Assembly: GCA_029204225.1 (NCBI GenBank)
Contig: CM055100.1
Location: 8,882,713-8,942,712, forward strand
From: Diphasiastrum complanatum
Taxonomy: Eukaryota > Streptophyta > Lycopodiopsida > Lycopodiales > Lycopodiaceae
Direction of reading: 5' to 3'
Length of the DNA stretch: 60,000 nt
This document shows, in pieces, positions 1 through 11,175 of the stretch (its first letter is position 1; each line of letters opens with the position of its first letter). Position numbers and translations under genes: made by a program. Below the pieces are notes generated by a model that was not told the DNA's origin, did not search any database, and saw only the letters and a list, made by a program, of their open reading frames with translations.

Positions 1-591
1 AGGGGGCGCGCCGAATCACACCAGAACTATAGGGGGAGGCCGGCAGGGCAGACAGAAATTTGGGCAGCTCAACCAGCGCCAAGAATCCAGTCGCCAGGTC
101 TCCCTCTACCAGCACGAGCCAGGCATAATGCCCAGCACATGTTGGTGGCCCCGAGACCAGTCAGTCTATGTATGAATGTAACCTCTTCCAAATTTAATAA
201 AGTTGATCCTTGGGGATGATTACCATTTCGGTTTCGCCTCCAGGACTGGTCCAAGTGGAAGGACCCTTACTACAACCTTTTTGCGTCGTCGACGCCTAAG
301 GGTCCACGTCACCGACGTGTGGCTCGCCACTATGCCATTTGGTCAGTTTGGCAACCGCTATGCCTTGGGTTTCATGTGTGGCTTGTATTTGCCTTTGGTT
401 ATCTTTTGGGGACGGATTCTGAGTTGGCTTTCGGGTTGGTTGGGATTCCAATTTTCTTAAGTCTGAATGGTTAAGCTTGTTACGTTTCTAAGTTGGCTTT
501 TATGTGAGTGCATGATGGATGAATGTTAGACTTAAGCGCGTGTTGGGGAAACTGCTCAAGTCCCAGCGCCCTTTGAGGCGCCGGCGCTACA
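1..591 (+). mobile_element. Diverged LTR end (relative of the 21.5/25.2-kb LTRs)
   Basis: Read on the plus strand, this matches the reverse complement of the LTRs at 21,548 and 25,167. Shared blocks are GCCGAATCACACCA near base 11, AATGTAACCT followed by the AATAAA poly(A) signal near 175-205, GATTACC near 217, and a 30-base match ending GCGCTACA at 591, which is the LTR terminus. The match is patchy, so this is an old copy. The U3 part lies outside the window. No primer site follows base 591, so it is a solo or truncated LTR. Confidence 0.65.
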
Positions 592-745
592 GCGCTGCCC
601 GGCGCCACCTGGCTGGGTGCTACCCGGTGCCCACCCTGGTATCGGCGCCGGCGCCCACCCTAGCGCCACGGTGCCCGCTTGTGCCCTTTTGGCTGGCGCA
701 CCCTGATGCACCCTGGCGTGTGCCAGGGTGCGTTAGGGTGTTAAA
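592..745. repeat. GC-rich GGCGCC-repeat segment
   Basis: This short GC-rich island in an AT-rich window is built from GGCGCC, GGTGCC and CACCCTGG words and contains two adjoining GGCGCC palindromes near 641. Similar GGCGCC clusters occur inside the LTRs at 22,645-22,760. I see no gene. It may be the remains of the neighbouring LTR element. Bases 746-900 are AT-rich with nothing recognisable. Confidence 0.5.
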
Positions 746-900
746 ATTATGGAGAGCCATCTATAGTATACCTGAATCTGATTACTCTTATAATATTATA
801 TACTTTTGTGTGTAGGAGTGTTCGGGAAATCTCTTTTGAGTTATCCTCCAAAAACCTACATTTTATAAAACTTTTCAATTTTTTTGAAGATTTTTTGTTT

Positions 901-1345
901 TTAGTCAAGCCGTAAAGATACTAGTATATTTTCGCAAATGTACAGGTACAAGAAGTAAAGTAGGCATTCACCAGCCAGCATAAGGAAAGTAGTAAAACGG
1001 AAACATGAAGAAGCCGTAACAGAGGGAACTGAACCCTCAAAAACTTGCTGATTCCGGGTTGTTCGGATCTTCCATAAAACCGCTAACCTATAGACATGCC
1101 AAAAGGTGAGATCAGAGCGACCAGTGAATGTGGTGTCGCCTAGCAGAATGGTGTCAATCCCAATTGGAAGGGGGAAGGCCAAATGACGAAGGTGATGTTG
1201 AAGCTCCAACAAGACAACTCTACGACAATGAAAGAACATGTGCTCTACAATTTCTTCTCCTAGTTGGCAAACCGGGCAAAGTCTATCATTGAGGAAGGGC
1301 CACTTAACAAGTTGGGGTAAGGTTTGGTGAGGATACGGTAGGCTA
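901..1345 (-). pseudogene. LINE (L1-type) zinc-binding RT tail, remnant
   Basis: The minus strand encodes a zf-RVT-like domain, the zinc-binding region found at the C-terminus of plant L1 LINE polyproteins. Visible residues are WPFLNDRLCPVC, then EEIVEHMFFHC about 6 residues on (a CxxC...HxxxC metal site), then a helical stretch with FWHVYRLAVLWKIRTTRN. The reverse transcriptase that should lie upstream is missing. The open frame continues to 1,530, but that part looks like low-complexity filler. This is a 5'-truncated LINE fragment with no intact function. Confidence 0.65.
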
Positions 1346-1879
1346 GACTTTTTATAAAAAGGTATATATGCTTTGTATAAAAAACAATTATACATTTCAT
1401 AATATTTTTTTTTGAGAAAACTTGTTGATTTCATTCCTATGTTTTGTCGATGTTCTCGAGCACTGCTTGCGTAGTATACTAGTATGAATGATATATGTGC
1501 ATTGTGATATGATATGATGATTGGGTACATTAAATTGTATTCAATGAAATTATGGGTAAAATACTTTACTTAGAGGAGGCAAGCCTTCAGGGCCCACTTG
1601 CTAGGGTTGGGCAAGGTTGCAAACCTACAAGTCAGACCCCAATGCTTTCAACGAGGGAAGAGACTTTGGCAAAGGGCAATAGCCATAGGAGGTGGAGCTT
1701 TCATGTAGTGAAATCTTTTTTTGCTTTTTTGTTAAGATAATTTTTTTGACATGCATCTACTGTGAGAAATCTCTGTGAAAAATAGCCTATATTGGCAAAT
1801 CTAGCCATGTAGAACTTTGTAAATATTGTGTATAATTGGGCTCCACACATGGAAGGCGAATGCCACAGGGCAACCCACT
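1346..1879. other. No recognisable gene
   Basis: AT-rich sequence with only short chance reading frames. The frame at 1,552-1,740 has no family features. I see nothing to annotate. Confidence 0.5.
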
Positions 1880-2430
1880 CCTAATGTAGGTTAGGTCAAG
1901 TCAAGAGAGTTGGTCATGTCTATTTGGTGGTCATCCATACTTTATAGGACCTACACCTACTAAGTTTAAGGTGAAAATTTGACCAACTAGTTACCTACCA
2001 AGCATAACTCTAGGATCTAGGCTAGGGTTTCATTTTAGGGCAATAAGAGTGAGTTAACTTCCTTATTACATTCTGGAAATCCACCTAACTTCAAGAAGGA
2101 AGTCGAATTGGCTGTGTATTCCAAGCTCCCATAGTGAGAAGATAGAAAATTTTTGGAGCTCATTGGCAATCTCAAGCTAGTTCACTATGTACATTGAGTT
2201 TTTGTGATCCAAATGAAACCAAATTAATTTCTACATGTTTCTCAACTTGAAGGCCGTACTACAGCCTGTAGTACACACGTGTGGGCTCGGATTTCAATGT
2301 TGATCAATGCTTTTGATTGTTAATGCTTTTTGTTTGTCAAACTGTCAATCTAGATTTTTGATAGATTGTTAAGCAAGCATCCAATCACTCTTGTGGATCT
2401 TTTGTAGATGCATTTATGGTCCTAAAATAC
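1880..2430 (+). mobile_element. Copia LTR fragment (same family as 7,390-7,987)
   Basis: This segment is an inverted, diverged copy of 7,390-7,987. Shared blocks include AATGTAGGTTAG, CTAGGGTTTCATTTTAGGGC, AACTTCCTTATTACAT and CCAAGCTCCCATAGTGAGAA. The second copy abuts copia pol across a polypurine tract, which identifies the repeat as an LTR. A gag fragment of the same orientation follows at 2,617. Confidence 0.65.
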
Positions 2431-2487
2431 AGTATTTTCACAATTTCAATTAGTTTAATACAGTATTTTCACAATCTCAACTAGTTT
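2426..2487. repeat. 31-bp tandem duplication (2 units)
   Basis: Two adjacent 31-bp units begin AATACAGTATTTTCACAAT and differ at two C/T positions. They lie at the downstream edge of the LTR fragment, followed by several TAGTTTAGTC repeats up to about 2,515. Confidence 0.85.
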
Positions 2488-2616
2488 AGTCAAGTTTAGT
2501 CTAGTTTAGTCATATTTTCATCAAGTAGATGCTAATTTTCTACATTGCAAATGGTGTAAATTGTGTTGTCTGTGAAAGATTTCAACTAGTTTAGTCAAAT
2601 TTGCTATAGGGATTCA

Positions 2617-2982
2617 TTGAAGAAGCTTTATGAATCCAAGTCTACTTCTAGAGTGTTGACTCTAAGAAGGCAAATCCTTTCTTGTTTGCAAAAGAATGAA
2701 GAAAGTCCAAGTACTTATGTTTATTGGATGAAAGCATTGAATGATGAGTTGGCTTGCATTGATGAAAGCATTAAGGAAGGAGAGCTTATTCAAGTGATTC
2801 TTAATGGCTTGTTGGATGCTCATGCTAACATTGTTCAAAGTGTTGCTATTCAAAAGACTTTGCCAAGTTCAATGGATCTTCAAGAGATCTTGATCAATGA
2901 ACAATATAGGCTTCAAGTAAGAGGTGAAGATGATGTAGCTGTTATGCACATATCATTCAAAATCTTGTCTGATCTCAAATGA
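2617..2982 (+). pseudogene. Copia gag fragment (UBN2 type)
   Basis: The roughly 120 codons match the middle of copia Gag. They contain KSTSRVLTLRRQILSCLQ, a helical Y..WMKALNDELACI block and LIQVILNGLLDAHANIVQ, which line up with the same blocks in the gag genes at 31 kb and 42 kb. The N-terminal third and the zinc knuckle are missing, and the reading frame ends in unrelated sequence. Gag builds the cytoplasmic virus-like particle of the retrotransposon, and this piece cannot do so. The surrounding LTR sequence at 1,880-2,430 is in the same orientation. Confidence 0.8.
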
Positions 2983-3531
2983 ATTATTGTCTGCTATTGT
3001 TCGTGTATCTCATTCGCTTGTTTTATCTATTCCGCACATTGGTTCAATCTTGTTGAATGTTGAATTAATTTTTAACGTAGGTTAGCAGTGTCTGTCTACT
3101 TTCTGGAGGATTGAGGTTTGATATAGCAAGCAGTGACCAGCAATCATATCCGAACTCCATCCAAATTAATTTCGTTCATGATTATTAATATTTATATTAT
3201 TTTTTGCTTCATATTGGCATCAGATTCACCGACCATAATGTGTCAAACTAGGACCAAAAACCAAATGCAGGTTTGCCCCGAAAGAGCGCTTTTTTTGGCC
3301 CACTGGACTCTTGGCCCCCGACGGACGTCGTGGACGGACTCGATGGACTTCCACGAGTCATGACGACGTGTCACGCGTGCCATCCCACCCGTTATCAAAA
3401 GAACGGACAGGAAATACAGCTTTTCGCACCATGTAAAACCCTCCATTGCTTGAATCCAGTGATCTTTATCTGGTCCATCATGAATGTTTGAGGTTCGTCA
3501 TAGAAACCACAAGATTCAATGGCTCCTGACT
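2983..3531. other. No gene; GC-richer patch
   Basis: No coding family is recognisable. A GC-richer stretch near 3,275-3,420 contains CCCGACGGACGTCGTGGACG and ACGACGTGTCACGCGTG. It resembles the flank of an LTR or an old promoter, but no counterpart exists in the window. Confidence 0.4.
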
Positions 3532-3700
3532 GTGAAGATTATTAAAATATTATCTTCCTATCTCGAGTTTAGGGCCATGTCCATGGTGATTTCCACTAAA
3601 TTTCATGTTGTACATAAAAGGAGTGTGAATTGAGCACATATCCTTCTAGTGTAGCTCGGATTTGAGTTAGATAGGTTTAATTTTGATGTCCATAATGAGT
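3532..3700 (+). mobile_element. LTR start fragment of the 27-33 kb copia family
   Basis: It begins TGTGAAGATTATTAAAATAT and continues with TATCTTCCTATCTCGAGTTT and GTGAATTGAGCACATATCC. These match the reverse complement of the right ends of the LTRs at 27,385-28,093 and 32,403-33,132. Only about the first 170 bp of the LTR remain. Confidence 0.8.
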
Positions 3701-6173
3701 TTTCAACCTCCGATTCACGAGTCGTTTGTCACTGCCCGAAGAACTATCTATAGGCTTGCAGAATGATGTGTGTCGTTGTCATACTAATGGGGCTTGAGAC
3801 CCAAGTAACAACGTGTGAAATGTATGTGATTGTGGCTCTCAAATGATAATGGATTCCTATATTTTAGTAGCTTGTAGTTGGTTTCTTGATGCAAAGTTTA
3901 TGCATATTAATATTCACAAAATTGGCACATCTTGCTACCTACAAACCTCCTCAAAATTTCAAAGTTGTCAAGTAAGTAAAGGATAGATGCTACCTAGCAT
4001 ATTAAAAGATATACTACCATGCAAATACTCCTGTAACAAGTGACTCACAGACTAGAGTTGCTTAATGTTTTTCATATGAAGGTTCATAGCTTTGCTAACA
4101 CAAACATAACAAATAATTCGTTGATAATTATGCAAACTAATTGTTGTCTTATCCTACCCGGTATCTATATTTAGGTCTACTTAGTATGAAGAATGCTTTG
4201 GCTTTCTATAGCTGCTTCTTGTCAATGGAAGTTTTAATACAACATAGCCTCTAAGTATCATGTTCAAACATACAGGATATATCTGGCTAAGTTCTGCAGA
4301 CATTGTTGTCTAAGAATGCTTTAAATGCTCGAACATTTATCTCATTATCACTAAAACAAGTTCATCCTTCTCAGATTTCATTTTCAATTATGTGGGGATT
4401 TCCTTTATTGAGCTGGTAGACAACATCGAGCATACCTTCGTTGAGAAACATAATTGTGGAAGCACAAGTTCCTGATACATTTGATGTCTGGTACGACAAC
4501 TATTTTTCTTCGGTGGCGACTGTTAAAAAAAAAACATAGGACTCCGCTATGGAAAATATTTTCAAAATTTTTTCTTGGAGAGAACTTCCCCGCCCGCCAC
4601 ACTAGAGCACGAATTTAAACGTCGTCGCAAAATCAATAAGTGAAGTGAATAGGCCACTTCGTGTGAAGAAGCAAAAGATTTCGGGAGACATGCTACAGCC
4701 CATGACTATTTCGCTCTACAGTAGCAGCTCTGACCCATATTCTAACCATGAGCAATAATTCAGATGCAGAGCTGTATGCAAAATTGATCCACGGGGCACA
4801 ATATGTGTAGCATATTATTCAAACCATTCTTGAAACTGTAGTCACTATCGAAGCTCTGTAATTATAGTTTTGCACAATCGATTCACGGATCTATTATGAG
4901 CTTCGCTCATTCCGACCCACAATATTCCCTACAGCTGCTATCAACGTAACTAAATCCTTAATATTTTAACTACATCGACCTTCAGCAGAATGACCTTCGT
5001 GCACTTCTATAAATCCCATAAAAATTTTGGCCGGCTCAGAAGCAGAGCAATCGCCGGCGTAGATTGAGAATTCTGAGTCGGCCAAAATCGCTATTCTGAA
5101 ATGGTATTAAATGTGATAAAAAAGCGTGGCATTAGCATTGTCAATGTGCGATGAACAAGCAGCAAACAGAAGCTATTAACATGCTTTTTTAGTCGTCACT
5201 ACTTCTAGATTCTATGAATCGAGATGTGGTGCAAATTGTTTTTCTTCTTCAACGCACCTACAGTGCCAATATATCCATATTATAAAATATCCAATGTGCA
5301 TTGTCCACATGCTTAGATATTTCACCTCATTCAAGGTGATTACCTTGCTCTTCTTTAAGTCTTTCTTTACTTAGTAGGACTTTGAAATCATCTAAAATGA
5401 CAAGATTAGCAACCATTTCTACAAGAAACTGATACATAAATGACACAATTGTACTTCTTACATTTTTATGTGTCAATCTTAACCAGATTGTGCTAAGTCA
5501 AAAAACTTAAATGTACATCTGCCAAATATTGTCCGACAATATTGAGCTTGAAATTATAGCTGTGTGCATGTTCTTATGTAATGGCTCTAGACAACAATAT
5601 AGCCATTATTATGTTTTTATAGCTTAATGACCAAATGGGCCTAACCTTACTATGCACTATGAGGCATTAGATTGGTAACATTGATTCACTTTGATTTTTT
5701 GTGAAAGTGTAGATTGTCTTAATTGTTGCTAATATCTTGGCAGTTTTGATGATTTATTTCAGTTTTGAACATAAATTGATCACACATAGGTAAATAGTCT
5801 TGATTCTTGGTAGTTTTGGTAGTTTATTTCTGTTTTCTACTTTGATCACACATAGGTATAGTTTTGAGAATGAAGTCAAGTGTGCTATGTTTCACATTCA
5901 AGTAACATTGACCTGCACTACATGTAAAATTCACACATGTGGGAATGTCCTAATGTGTGAAATTGATCTCCTAAGCTTGGCTCATGCACTATAGATCACC
6001 TATTGATTGAAATCCAAGATCAATGACAAGATCTAAGGCAAAAAGACCATATTACATGCATTCATTCATTACCAAAAGGTGTTTCACATGTGTGGAAGAC
6101 TTCATGACATAAACTAAGTCCCAACAAGCTCCTCTCCTCGGGTAGAGAGAGAAAATACCACTTTTGGGCTCAT
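3701..6173. other. No recognisable gene
   Basis: About 2.5 kb of AT-rich sequence with only short chance frames on both strands. There is no transposon domain, tRNA or long tandem repeat that I can support. Near 5,760-5,860 a phrase of the form TTGATCACACATAGGTA occurs twice. Confidence 0.45.
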
Positions 6174-7010
6174 CTACTCGACAGCTAGGGCGTGAAGTGC
6201 TAGGAAGCGAGATTCATAAAATTGAAGAAAAATTTTCAATCTTCTCTTGGTAGATTTCTCTATACTAAGTTGTTCGGCGATGGCGACTCTCAGACTTGGA
6301 ACAAACTCAACAGGCATTACGACTTCCTGTCCATATACCATTTGAAATGAAGTTTGTCCAATATTCACCTTGAATGTTATTCTGAAAGCTCATAAAGTTG
6401 TTTGAAGCTTATGTTCCCAATCTGATTGCGAAGCTTCAACCATCTTCGTGATAATTCCACAGAGGATCTTGTTCAACGATTCTACTTGTCCGTTATAGCA
6501 TGGGTAATATGGAGTACTCTTCCTATGGACAACCAGATAAGAGGATAACAGGTGAGTGATAGTCCCGTTTAGAAAATGCATTCCGCGATCACTCATGAGT
6601 TCTAGTGGGCACCCAAAACGGACTAAGACGTTCTCATACAAGAATTTGGTAGTGGAGTTGGCATCAACCTTCCTCACTGCCTTGGTTTCTGCCCATTTGG
6701 TCAAGTAGTCGGTGGCTACAATAATATATCAAGCTTGCGAGCCACGGGCAGCTGGGACCGACATAGTCAATGCCCGATTTCTCAAATGACATTTTAGCTA
6801 GTACAGGTCATAACGACATTCTATCTTTTCCCTAAGTTCAGTTGAATCGTTGGCACATGTCACACCTTTTAACCTGATAGTGAATATCCTTGAACATTGT
6901 GGGCCACCACAGGTCATGTTGCAGCACTTTCCTATTGGTAGCTTCGGCAGCGAAATGCCCTCCCCCTTATTCCTTCGTGGGTGATACACTCACTACTTGG
7001 GACATTTTGT
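6174..7010 (-). pseudogene. Ty3/gypsy integrase remnant
   Basis: Minus-strand frames join into a gypsy integrase. From N to C there is a degraded zinc-binding region near 6,800-6,990, then TKWAETKAVRKVDANSTTKF, then MSDRGMHFLNG (second catalytic Asp), YYPCYNGQVESLNKIL (catalytic Glu in NGQVE), and finally GQTSFQMVYGQEVVMPVEF. Integrase inserts the cDNA into nuclear DNA. The copy is broken by frameshifts and stops, and no RT, protease or gag is attached. Confidence 0.85.
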
Positions 7011-7389
7011 GTGATGGGACACTTCGTGCGATAGGGCACAGTGGCATATGATTCCATCATTACAAATGCATTAAAGTTGTTCTGCTATCAATGTGAAAGG
7101 GGCAGATTTAATAATCAACCTGATATTCTCTTCATTTCAATACAAGCAGGTTGGCCTTCTTATGGAATGGATATGGAATGTCCTTGCTCTTCATCTTTTC
7201 TCCTCTAACTCTCATGCTTTATTTGTATTTGTTAATTGTTGGATTTGATGCTTATTGGGATTGATCATTCATATGCTTTTCGTGAGAAAGAAAGGGAGAG
7301 AGAGAAGAGTAAGTATCTATCATTGTTGTGGATCTAGAGTTAATGGATGTAGTGTTAATGCTTAGTGTTAATGGACCTTAGTGTTAGAA

Positions 7390-7987
7390 ACTAATCATAT
7401 GCTATCTATGAAAGTACAATACTTTTTAGATCATAAAAGGATCTTAGAAGATCCACAAGAGTGATTATGTGCTTGCTTAATCAAGGCATCAAAAAACTAG
7501 ACAACAAATCTTGATTTAGATTGGCAATTTGACACACAACAAAATTGATAATCAATAAACAAGATCATAGACTCAAATCCAAGCCCACACATGTGAAGAG
7601 CAACCTGTTGTATGAATTTAGAAAAATGTTTGAAGTACTTGAAGTCTTGGTTTCATTTGGATCAAAGAAAATCATTGTACATGTAGAGCAAACTCAAGAT
7701 TGCTAATGAGCTCCAAAAATAATCTATCTTCTCACTATGGGAGCTTGGAATACATAGCAAAACTCACTTCCTTTGCAAAGTTAGGTGAATTTCTAGCATG
7801 TAATAAGGAAGTTAACTCATCACTTTTGCCCTAAAATGAAACCCTAGTCTATTTGGTAGAGTCATGCTTGGTAGGTGCATGGTTAGTCAAAATCTCATTT
7901 CAAATCAAGGTTTGGATCCTATAAAGTAGGGATCTCTACCAAATGGACACAACCACTTCTATTCCCTCAAGCTAACCTACATTAACA
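7390..7987 (-). mobile_element. Copia 3' LTR (minus strand), left end approximate
   Basis: The LTR starts TGTTAATGTAGG on the minus strand at 7,987 and repeats the segment at 1,880-2,430. A purine-rich tract GCTTAAGAGGGAG (minus strand, 7,988-8,000) abuts it, as expected for the plus-strand primer next to a 3' LTR. The copia RT/RNase H remnant at 8,302-9,540 is its internal region. The far end of the LTR could not be fixed. Confidence 0.7.
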
Positions 7988-8301
7988 CTCCCTCTTAAGC
8001 TTACTGCTATGAATCTGAAATGCAATTGAGATTTATCATATCTATTAAGGTAGAACTTTTATCTTTAGACAATGGCTTAGTCAAAATATCAGCCAACATA
8101 CTGTCTGTATGATAGTAACTTAGTACAACATTTTTATTCCGAACTTCCTCTCTAAGAAAATGGAACTGAACTTCTATGTGTTTAGTTCTAGCATGAGTAC
8201 GTGGGTGGGTCTAGAGATAGAGCTATACAGCTTTGATTGTCGCACTGGAGTATTGTTGGACCGATCTGTGAGAATTGCAGATCCTATAGCAACCTTCTAA
8301 G

Positions 8302-9540
8302 CTAGATTATCTCCTTCATTACTGATGTAGCTGCAATGTATTCGGATTCTATGGAGGACAATAAACTGGATTTCTGCTTTCTGTTGTTCCATGAAATGGG
8401 TCTCCCTGCAAGAAAACAAATATATCCTGATGTGAATTTTCTAGTATCCACATCTCCTACCCAATCTGAATCTGAATATGTAACAATTGTGAGTGTAGCT
8501 TCTGTATTACTGTCATAGCTCAAAGCATAGTGATTTTTAGCTTGAATGTACTTCAGTACTCTTTGTAGAGCCTTCCAATGTTGTAAGCCTGGATGGGACA
8601 TGTGTTGAGACAGTGTGCTTACCACATATGCTAGATCAGGTTGTGTGTAGATCATAGAATACATTATAGATCCTATGATAGACTGATAAGGATACCTGCA
8701 CATTTCTTGCTGATCTCATGCCATATCTACGTAGTACATTGATTAAATAGGACCTTGACTTATAGTGATCCTTTTGCTTGCGCGATCTCTGTTGATTTCC
8801 ATACCGAGTAGGTAATGAACTGGGCCCAAATCAGTCATCTCAAATTTTGATGAAAGCAAAGATTTGGTTTCATGTAGCAACTGATTTGAATTGCTAATAA
8901 TTAATGAATCATCAACATATAATGCTATTATAACATAGCTTTACCCTTTACGCTTGAGATACACATTTGAGTTGGCGGAGCAAAAGACTTAGTGAAAATA
9001 TGTTGCAACAAGAAGTGGTTAATTCTTTCATACCAGGGTCGGGTAGCTTGCTTGAGCCCATATAGTGCCTTGTGCAATTTACATACCAAATGTTCTTGGC
9101 CTTGAAAGACATAACTTTCTGGTTGATAAATGAATATGTCTTCTTGTATATATCCATGAAGGAACATTGTCTGGACATCCATCTGGTGAATGTCCAGACC
9201 TTCTGCAGCTGCTATAGCCAACAAAGGTGCAAATAGATTGATGTTTTACCACTGGATTGAAGGTGTCAGTGTAATATATTCCATATACTTGTTCAAATCC
9301 TTTAACCATTAAGTGAGCTTTCCATTTGGATATTAATCCATCTGGCTTAAGCTTTAGCTTGAAGATCCATTTAGAGTTGATAGGTTTTATACCTGTAGGA
9401 GGACTTACAAGACTCCAAGTCTTGTTCTTCATCAAGGAACTATACTCAGCATTCATTACAGCCTTCCAGTTGTCTGCATTTGACGATAACAGTGCTTCTG
9501 CAATAGTGGCAGGTTCATCATGACTGATGAACATTTGAGG
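8302..9540 (-). pseudogene. Copia reverse transcriptase/RNase H, broken
   Basis: Several minus-strand frames form a copia RT. In order they show W.AVMNAEYSSLMKNKTWSL, SKWIFKLKLKPDG, LDIHQMDVQTMFLHGYIQED, KALYGLKQATRPWYERIN, the YVDD active site near 8,905-8,930, and LLGMEINRD. The RNase H part follows with YSDSDWVGDVDTRKFTSGY and SSIESEYIAATSV. Frameshifts near 9,200 and 8,940 and a stop near 8,700 break it. The protein would copy retrotransposon RNA into cDNA in the cytoplasmic particle. It shares its orientation with the 3' LTR at 7,390-7,987. Confidence 0.9.
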
Positions 9541-9639
9541 GATGAAATGATCAGGTTGTTGTCATTGATGTGTAGATTTTTGGACTGCAGGTGCCTCAGT
9601 TAATATTTCTCCTGGGTGAATGACTAGGATAGCTACTAG

Positions 9640-9914
9640 AAATCAATGATAAACTTCATTGTTACACTTCTTAGTTACTGTTCACGATGTACTTTATTAT
9701 TGACAATTATTACTAGCGGTAACTAGCCCTAGGCTAGTCTAGTAGTCTACTCCTAAGTTTTTTTTTCTCTCTATCAGGGTTCATGGTTTATATCTGCATT
9801 TTACATTCAATTGAAGTTAGTGTGATAGAGTGATATTGCGTGTTCTTCTTCCGTCTCCTTACGTGGTGATTGCTTATGGTGAATGCTTGATATTGCATAT
9901 CTGATTATTTGACA
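9640..9914 (+). mobile_element. Copia 5' LTR with primer site, start approximate
   Basis: The end ...GATTATTTGACA at 9,914 is followed at once by TGGTATTAGAGCT (9,915-9,927). That is the initiator tRNA-Met primer site TGGTATCAGAGCT with one C-to-T change. It therefore reads as the end of a short plus-strand copia LTR. The left end is inferred from a usual short LTR size. No gag of this element follows, so it is a truncated copy. Confidence 0.55.
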
Positions 9915-9927
9915 TGGTATTAGAGCT

Positions 9928-10439
9928 ACGATAGTCCTGTCTGCCTGATCAGTGGATACAGCTTGTCACAGGCTCCGCAATGAAGTGAGAAAGTCCTTCA
10001 CATGAGGTAAAAGCTTGGAGAGACAAAAACGATTGGAAGAAATCCTTATTGGTATATTTTTCAAGTTTTGGAGCTCACAATTATTAGTGGGGAATGAAGA
10101 CATAGTCTTCGAGACATCGGAAAGGCCAGAGCTGCATTAGACAGATTGAAAATCTATTGAGTGGAAAAAGTTTTACAATATTTTTTTTAAGTCTTTGTAA
10201 AAAGTGCCATTTGTCAAAGAGTTGTGCCAAGAAACCTCTCATTTGTTTGTTTGGGCTATTGTAAATCACACCAGATAGTGTCTAGTACTGCCATTCAGTG
10301 TTTTGAGGCTTCATATTTTTCACATTACTGATCTCTATTTGTTTGAACGATCACTCGCTTTGAAATCTTTGCAAAGAGAAGGCGGCGTAGCTGCCGTGCT
10401 AAAGTGAAAAATCTAGAATATTCCCTCTGAAAGTTCTTA
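9928..10439. other. No recognisable gene
   Basis: Probably a leader or decayed internal sequence behind the primer site at 9,915. I see no coding family. Confidence 0.35.
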
Positions 10440-10690
10440 TATTCTCTCTATATTTTATATCCGTACTAATATCGGATCCAAGTGCACTAGTTGAAGAGAA
10501 ACTCAAACAATCGTACATCCATGCTGTAGTCCAATATCGCATATCCGTACCAATATCGGATGCAAGCGCACGAGCTAAAGATAATCCCGAGCAATCGTAC
10601 ATCTACGCTCCAGTCCGATATCAGAGCCATGCACACAAGTTAAAGAGAATCCTGAGCAGTTGTACATCCGCGCTCCATTTTGATATCAAG
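10440..10690. repeat. Three-unit tandem repeat with ATATCGG..GCGC motif
   Basis: Units contain AATATCGGATCCAAGTGCAC (10,468), then AATATCGGATGCAAGCGCAC (10,552), then a third unit with GATATCAGAGCCATGCACAC (10,618). Each is followed by a conserved AA.CGTACATC..CGCT block. The first two units are 84 bp apart, and the third is shorter by a small deletion. The core closely resembles the motif iterated in the divergent promoters of elements A and C. Confidence 0.75.
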
Positions 10691-11175
10691 TGTACCACCA
10701 AAAAAATATACAATTCTGTAGTGTGGTAGTCTAGGAACTTTCTTGGCTTAAAGCGCGTAATGAGAGCCGCTTTATCCGCTTCCCAGGTGGATTTTTCTTC
10801 CTCTGATAGGTTGAAAAACCAATCCTGAGCCACTACCAATAAGGACATGCCGAACAACATCAGCTTTTCCGTAGGTGTCCGTTCGTCGTAGATTTCACAA
10901 GCTTGCTCGTAGATCTAGAGGAATCGGATGGGATCTGATGATCCATCATATTTTGGTATTTCCATCCGTGTTGCTCTCCGGACTGCTTGCAAGGGAGCGA
11001 CAAGTACGAGTTGGCCCATTGGATCTATTGGTGCTGGTTCCGGTTCTGCCTCTTGTTGCGCAGCTGCTAATCTGGGAAGGTGTGGTGCTTGATTTGCTAT
11101 CCTTCGTGCTATTGATCGTCCCGATCTCAGATTCATCCGATGGTGGATTCCAAAGTCATTGGATCTTGCTTGCAC
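10621..11175 (-). pseudogene. Ty3/gypsy gag fragment
   Basis: The minus strand encodes the start of a gypsy Gag. The N-terminal piece (11,175-10,915) has MNLRSGRSIARRIANQ, an Ala/Glu/Pro-rich linker and MEIPKYDGSSDPIRFL. After a frameshift the capsid core continues with LLVVAQDWFFNLSEEEKSTW and ALITRFKPRKF. Gag forms the particle shell. The rest of gag and all of pol are missing downstream. The leader, primer site and 5' LTR lie to the right at 11,176-13,219, so this is the 5' part of one minus-strand gypsy element. Confidence 0.85.

Noticed and set aside
5870-6110. Possible inverted copy of the 607-bp segment
   Set aside because: It shares CACATGTG words and a GGCTCATGCA...CTATTGATTG phrase, but I could not extend the alignment beyond short words.
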